Of a DNA stretch of 36,889 nucleotides, positions 33,141-36,889 are shown piece by piece. The stretch covers positions 1 to 36,889 of the forward strand of contig JAEZEZ010000017.1 of NCBI GenBank assembly GCA_023432855.1, written 5' to 3'. The notes under the pieces were generated by a model. That model was not told the DNA's origin. It was given only the letters and a program-made list of their open reading frames with translations, and made no database searches. Position numbers and translations under genes: made by a program. How positions within the stretch are numbered: the first letter of the stretch is position 1; each line of letters starts with the position of its first letter. The stretch is from Pseudomonadota bacterium. Its GTDB lineage: Bacteria; Pseudomonadota; Alphaproteobacteria; Caulobacterales; Caulobacteraceae.

Positions 33141-33980
33141 TCAGTAGCCCCGGTCGGGATCGCGGAACCAGCCGGGCCGGTGCTGGCGCGGCTCGTGCTC
33201 GGGAAAGCGGCCCCCATGGTGGCGATCGTGGCGGCGGTCGTCGAAGTCACGCTCGCCGGCCGAGACCGGGTCGCGCCAGCCGGTGTCGTCGTCATGGCCG
33301 CGCCAGTCGCCGCCGCGGCGTCCGTACTCGTCGTCGCGGTCGTGATCCATGCGCAGGCGCCGTTCGGCCTCGCGGTCGCCCATGAAGGCGCGGAACTCGT
33401 CGCGGGCCTTGGCCCACCAGCCCCGGGCCTCGCGCTCGCGTTCCTCGCGGATGTGCGGGGGCTCCCAGCCGCCCTCGGCGTAGCGTTCGGGGCCGCGCGG
33501 GCCGTACGCCTGGTGGCTGAAGTCGCGGGCCTGACGCGCGCCGTAGTCGGAGCCGCCGCGATAGGGCGCGCCCGAGCCGTAGGCGTCGCCGAACCGGGAG
33601 CCCTGGAAGCCGCTGCCTTGGCCGCCGGTGTAACCCGTGCCGGTCTGGCCGCTATAGCCGTCGTTCGGGCGGGCGCGATATTCGCCGCGGTCGCCGCCGA
33701 GCGGGTCGAAGCTCCGCCCCTCCTGGCCCGGCCGGTTGATGCCGCCGAGATCCTTGGCGTAGGGCTCGCGGCCCTGCCACGAACTGTTGGGGGCCGGCTG
33801 CCCGCGACGGTCGTCGTGCATCATGTCGTGGACGCGCTCGCCCAGACGATGGGCGCGCTCCTCGAATTCGCTTCGGCGTCCCCGATCTCCATCCCTGCCG
33901 GCGCCGTAATAGTCGTCGCCCCGGCGAGGCTCCCTGCCCTGCGGCCCGTGTTCGTCTCTCCAGCGATAGCGTTCGTTCAT
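33141..33980 (-). CDS. charged low-complexity protein with an SWFGD-like motif
   Basis: A 279-residue hydrophilic protein dominated by Arg, Asp, Gly, Tyr and His. Tyrosine- and glycine-rich stretches occupy the middle (GYSGQTGTGYTGGQGSGF). At about residues 186-210, ARGWWAKARDEFRAFMGDREAERRLRMDHDR resembles the short SWFGD motif region (RGxFxxAxDExRSWFGDEEAxRRR) found in small alphaproteobacterial proteins. The rest is probably disordered. The function is unknown. It converges on prfC with 13 bases between stops. Confidence 0.65.
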   Translation of the reverse strand: MNERYRWRDEHGPQGREPRRGDDYYGAGRDGDRGRRSEFEERAHRLGERVHDMMHDDRRGQPAPNSSWQGREPYAKDLGGINRPGQEGRSFDPLGGDRGEYRARPNDGYSGQTGTGYTGGQGSGFQGSRFGDAYGSGAPYRGGSDYGARQARDFSHQAYGPRGPERYAEGGWEPPHIREEREREARGWWAKARDEFRAFMGDREAERRLRMDHDRDDEYGRRGGDWRGHDDDTGWRDPVSAGERDFDDRRHDRHHGGRFPEHEPRQHRPGWFRDPDRGY

Positions 33981-34067
33981 GGCGGGGCTCCTTCCGGCTG
34001 AGGGCGCGCGCGCGGCTGCGCGCGGCTGTCCCGGGGAAAACCGAGGAGAGGAGCAGGGGGTTCCGCA

Positions 34068-34097
34068 TTGACGAGCACCCTGGTCAGCCGCTTAGCT
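34068..34097 (+). promoter_or_regulatory. candidate promoter of the TonB-C-like gene
   Basis: TTGACG (34068-34073) matches the Caulobacter housekeeping -35 exactly. After 17 bases follows CTTAGC within GCTTAGCTC (34090-34098), close to the GCTANAWC type of -10. The GTG start at 34120 has GGGGGAG before it. The 139-base gap also contains a CG-repeat stretch at about 34005-34027. Confidence 0.55.
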
Positions 34098-34119
34098 CAA
34101 CCGGGGGGAGACATCACGC

Positions 34120-35142
34120 GTGCAGACATCCTTTAAGATTGCGATGGCCTTGGCGCTCGCGCTCTGCGCCGGCGCATCCCATGCTCATCCAGGGCCGGAG
34201 CCACACGACTACAAGGTGGCCTGGCTCAAGCGGCCGACAGACCGACAAATGGAGCTCGTTCGACCGAATGCCGCCTATGCCGCCGGCATCAGGGAGGGAG
34301 GGGCAACGCTCGAGTGCGAGGTCGCCCTGAACGGCTGGCTCAAGCGTTGCGAGGTCATCGAGGAACGACCTGCCAAGATGGACTACGGAGGCGCGGCGCT
34401 GGCGCTCGCCCCATTCTTCAAGTTCTCCGTGGAGAACCGCGGCGACGAGCCGGTCGTGGTCCGGATACCCATCAACTGGAAAGGCGCCGGGGCTACCAGG
34501 GAAACGGCTGTCATCTCCCGGGCGATCTGGACGGCGGCTCCCACCACCGCCGAGGTCGAGGCAGCGTATCCCGCAGGTCTGTCTGGGGATGCCCGGATCA
34601 TCTTTGATTGCACCATCACGACCACGGGCGGCCTCAGCGGCTGCAAGCCCCTGGCGAAGGACCCCGACAATCGCCGGTTCGTCGATGCCGCTCGTCAGCT
34701 GTTGCCCTTGTTCCGAGCGCCCCTTCAGGCGCAGGGCGGCGCTTCACTCGCCGGAGCGCACGTGATGCTTCCCGTGCAGTTACTCGACCCCGCCATTAGA
34801 GACCGCGAGCCGCCGATCACCCAACAGCCCGTCTGGAGAGCGCTGCCGGGTCCCGGCGAAATCGTCTATCCGGCCGCCGCGCGCAGCGCCGGCATCGAAA
34901 GCGGCAAAGCAACCGTGGACTGCATGGTCGGCGCCCAGGGCGTGCTGGAGGACTGCCGGGCGGTCACGGAAGTTCCGACAGGCGCCGGGTTCGGTGAGGC
35001 AGCGTTGAAGGCGGCCGACTTTTTCGCGGTCAATCCGTGGACTTATGAAGGTCGCCCGGTGGACGGGCAGAGGCTGCGGATTCCGGTGGGATTCGTCGAT
35101 GACCAGGCGCAAGACCTCCCCGCGTCGCCATCCGGCCAGTAG
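34120..35142 (+). CDS. periplasmic protein with three TonB-C-like repeats
   Basis: A 340-residue exported protein with signal peptide QTSFKIAMALALALCAGASHA. Three repeats are visible, at about residues 40-115, 140-215 and 240-315. Each resembles a TonB C-terminal domain (YPxxAxxxGIxxGxAxxxC...GxLxxC...) and contains a cysteine pair with identical spacing: Cys66/77, Cys164/175 and Cys268/279. There is no membrane anchor or proline-rich spacer, so it is not a complete TonB. Its AT content appears higher than that of its neighbours. It converges on the DUF2336 gene with three bases between stops. Confidence 0.75.
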   Translation: MQTSFKIAMALALALCAGASHAHPGPEPHDYKVAWLKRPTDRQMELVRPNAAYAAGIREGGATLECEVALNGWLKRCEVIEERPAKMDYGGAALALAPFFKFSVENRGDEPVVVRIPINWKGAGATRETAVISRAIWTAAPTTAEVEAAYPAGLSGDARIIFDCTITTTGGLSGCKPLAKDPDNRRFVDAARQLLPLFRAPLQAQGGASLAGAHVMLPVQLLDPAIRDREPPITQQPVWRALPGPGEIVYPAAARSAGIESGKATVDCMVGAQGVLEDCRAVTEVPTGAGFGEAALKAADFFAVNPWTYEGRPVDGQRLRIPVGFVDDQAQDLPASPSGQ

Positions 35143-35145
35143 AGG

Positions 35146-36237
35146 TCAGGCCGCCAGGCCGCCCTCCTGGCGGCGCAGGCGCCAGAAGCGCAGGGTGCGC
35201 ATGGCGGTCTCCCGCGGCAGGGCGGCATACATCTTGCCGTACTCCTGGGCCCGGCCGATGGCGTCGGCTTCCTGGCCGAGCAGCACGACCACGTAGGTCA
35301 GGAACAGGGCGCGATCGAGGTCCGCCGCCTTGCAGACCACGCCGAGCGCGTCGAGCTGCTTGCTCTCGACGATGCGGCGGGCGGTGTGGAAGTCGATGTC
35401 CGACAGCTGCGCCAGGGCCACGAGGAAGTGGGTCATGCCGCCGGAGCGCAGGAAGCGCGCCAGCACCTTGGGCGTCAGCTCTCCGGCGTTGCGCAGCTCG
35501 GTGATGTAGGCCTCGGCCTCGTCGTAGTCGGCCGGCAGCGTCCCGTCGTTGGCGGCCACCTGCTTGCGGCTCTTGCTGAGCGCCTGCTCGAGCAGGGCAG
35601 GGTCGATGCGGGCGTTCTGCTCGAGGATGCGCTGGCGCAGGCGCGCCTCGGCGACGAAATACATCTCGTTGAGCAGGTCGACCGGCAGGTCGGCGCGATT
35701 GATCACCGCCTCGTGCAGATCCCGGTTCTTCTGGGCGCGCTCGACGGCGGTTTCGCTGGCCGTGCGCGACAGCCGCGCGCCTTCGTTGCTGAGCAGGACG
35801 CCGAGCGTCTGGTCATCGCCCCGCTCGACGATGACGTCGGAGAGCGCCTCGGAGACGTTCTCGCGGCTGGAGACGGCGCGCAGGTGATCCTGGCCCTGGG
35901 TGCGGACCACGGCGAGCAGGTCCTCCTCGCTGAGCGCCGCAGACCGCGTCAGGACCGGCTCGGCCACGATGATCTCGTCCGTGGCCAGCTTGCGCATCAG
36001 GCCCCGGGGCGGCGCCGAGACGTCGGCGAAACGCACGCCCAGTTCCGCGCGCACGGCGGCTTCCATCTCGCTCGACAGCTGCACCAGCACGCTGTCGAAC
36101 AAGGCCATCTCGGTGTCCGACTGTGGCGCGTGGATGGAGAAGAAAAGGTCGGTCATCTCGCGGAGCAGCTCACGCCGCTTGGCGCTGGAGTCTTCCTTGG
36201 CCAGGTCGATCAGGTCGAGGAGGCGGGATCGTTCCAT
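35146..36237 (-). CDS. DUF2336 domain-containing protein (second copy)
   Basis: A 363-residue soluble helical protein. MERSRLLDLIDLAKEDSSAKRRELLREMTDLFF at the N-terminus and LAVVRTQGQDHLRAVSSRENVSEALSDVIVERGDDQTLGVLLSN in the middle fit DUF2336. The C-terminal ARRIVESKQLDALGVVCKAADLDRALFLTYVV resembles the corresponding part of the gene at 21660, although the N-terminal parts differ strongly. It is followed upstream by the Ala/Pro-rich gene on the same strand after 17 bases. The function is unknown. Confidence 0.8.
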   Translation of the reverse strand: MERSRLLDLIDLAKEDSSAKRRELLREMTDLFFSIHAPQSDTEMALFDSVLVQLSSEMEAAVRAELGVRFADVSAPPRGLMRKLATDEIIVAEPVLTRSAALSEEDLLAVVRTQGQDHLRAVSSRENVSEALSDVIVERGDDQTLGVLLSNEGARLSRTASETAVERAQKNRDLHEAVINRADLPVDLLNEMYFVAEARLRQRILEQNARIDPALLEQALSKSRKQVAANDGTLPADYDEAEAYITELRNAGELTPKVLARFLRSGGMTHFLVALAQLSDIDFHTARRIVESKQLDALGVVCKAADLDRALFLTYVVVLLGQEADAIGRAQEYGKMYAALPRETAMRTLRFWRLRRQEGGLAA

Positions 36238-36254
36238 CGGGGGCTCGGTGAGGA

Positions 36255-36887
36255 TCAGGAGCCGGGCGCGGACGGCGCGTCCGGATCGGCGGCGGCGGCG
36301 CGGGCCCGGCGCTCGTCCCGCTCGCTGGGGATCGGCGGCGGCGGCGCGGCCAGGTCCTCGCCGGCCGACCCGTCGAGGAAGAACTCTTCGGGCAGGGCCG
36401 GCTGGTCCGGCTGGCGGCCGTATTCGCGATGCAGCGAGTAGTAGCGCGGCCGGTCGTCCGGTTTGGCGGCGGCGGGCGCAGCGGGCGCGGCCGCGCCCAC
36501 GGGACGCCGGAAGGCCTCGTAGGGACGCGGGGGCGCAGCCGTCGGCTCCGGCTGGGCGATGACGGGCGACGCGACCGGGGCGGCGGGCGCGGTTGCGGCG
36601 GGCGCCGCAGGCGCGCTCAGCGGACGGCGGAAGTCCTCATAGCTGCGGGGCGGCTCGACAGCAGGCCCGACGTCGATCGGCCCCGCGGCCGGCGCCGCAA
36701 CTGTAGCCGGCGCAGCCTGGACGGGTGCAGTCTGGACGGGCGCCGCCATGACGGGCGCTGCAGGCTGGACGGCGACGGCAGGTGCGGGCGTCGCGACAAT
36801 GGCAGGCGGCGGCGGCGGGGGTACCGGAGCAGCTCTCACGGGCGCGGGACGGGCGACGGCGGCGGGGGGAGGCGCGGACTGTCGCAC
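36255..36887 (-). CDS. Ala/Pro-rich protein, C-terminal part, truncated by the window edge
   Basis: At least 210 codons reach the end of the window; a GTG at 36887 may be only internal. The first 75 residues are almost purely Ala, Pro and Val, as in spacers that cross the periplasm or in disordered linkers. Two copies of the motif PRxYExFRRP occur at about residues 80-89 and 121-130. A third related element, RPRYYSLHREYGRQ, follows, then EEFFLDGS and a charged end. The product is unknown. It shares the strand of the DUF2336 gene. Confidence 0.6.
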   Translation of the reverse strand: MRQSAPPPAAVARPAPVRAAPVPPPPPPAIVATPAPAVAVQPAAPVMAAPVQTAPVQAAPATVAAPAAGPIDVGPAVEPPRSYEDFRRPLSAPAAPAATAPAAPVASPVIAQPEPTAAPPRPYEAFRRPVGAAAPAAPAAAKPDDRPRYYSLHREYGRQPDQPALPEEFFLDGSAGEDLAAPPPPIPSERDERRARAAAADPDAPSAPGS

Positions 36888-36889
36888 GA

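Overview
The window looks like chromosomal DNA of a GC-rich alphaproteobacterium of the order Caulobacterales (Caulobacter/Phenylobacterium-like). This rests on a ChpT phosphotransferase, a DivJ-like cell-fate kinase, a MucR/Ros regulator, two DUF2336 proteins, a DUF1491 protein, the tkt / DUF4164-zapA neighbourhood, leaderless-looking starts with a GCTA-type -10, and clustered GANTC (CcrM) sites. No tRNA, rRNA, CRISPR, phage or insertion-sequence gene was seen.

Layout. 1-6.3 kb: a DUF805 membrane protein, YcgN, a bifunctional penicillin-binding protein, and a tkt-purT pair. 6.4-7.2 kb: DUF4164 and zapA, then a possible 6S RNA locus. 7.2-9.6 kb: an arsenic operon arsI-arsR-acr3-arsC behind a promoter that carries a 14-bp perfect palindrome. 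9.6-13.4 kb: a cupin-MFS-CPBP operon divergent from a LysR gene. 13.4-14.9 kb: an HTH-SRPBCC-GST operon with a quasi-palindromic operator on its own start codon. 15.2-17.1 kb: chpT-cheY-cheR. 17.2-19.1 kb: cysQ and cysK (sulfur assimilation). 19.4-22.9 kb: a secreted DUF1349 protein, a flavin monooxygenase and DUF2336. 23.1-24.6 kb: mucR with an intrinsic terminator, a PAS protein behind a GANTC cluster, and sufE. 24.7-27.3 kb: two divergent histidine kinases. 27.3-31.5 kb: small conserved unknowns and a TonB-dependent receptor. 31.5-36.9 kb: prfC, a charged SWFGD-like protein, a triplicated TonB-C-like periplasmic protein, a second DUF2336 gene and an Ala/Pro-rich gene that runs to the window edge.

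How the genes work together. The ars operon would reduce arsenate (ArsC), export arsenite (Acr3) and cleave organic arsenicals (ArsI), with ArsR as sensor. ChpT, the DivJ-like kinase and MucR belong to the Caulobacter cell-cycle network, but they sit in separate transcription units here. The most notable non-coding structures are two copies of an inverted, hairpin-bounded intergenic repeat (14971-15158 and 19085-19353), the GANTC cluster before the PAS gene, the self-operator of the HTH-SRPBCC-GST operon, and structured leaders before cysK and the DUF1349 gene. I did not find a clearly new multi-gene defence or metabolic system. The best candidates for undescribed biology are the LysR / cupin-MFS-CPBP module, the triplicated Cys-x10-Cys protein and the hairpin-bounded repeat.
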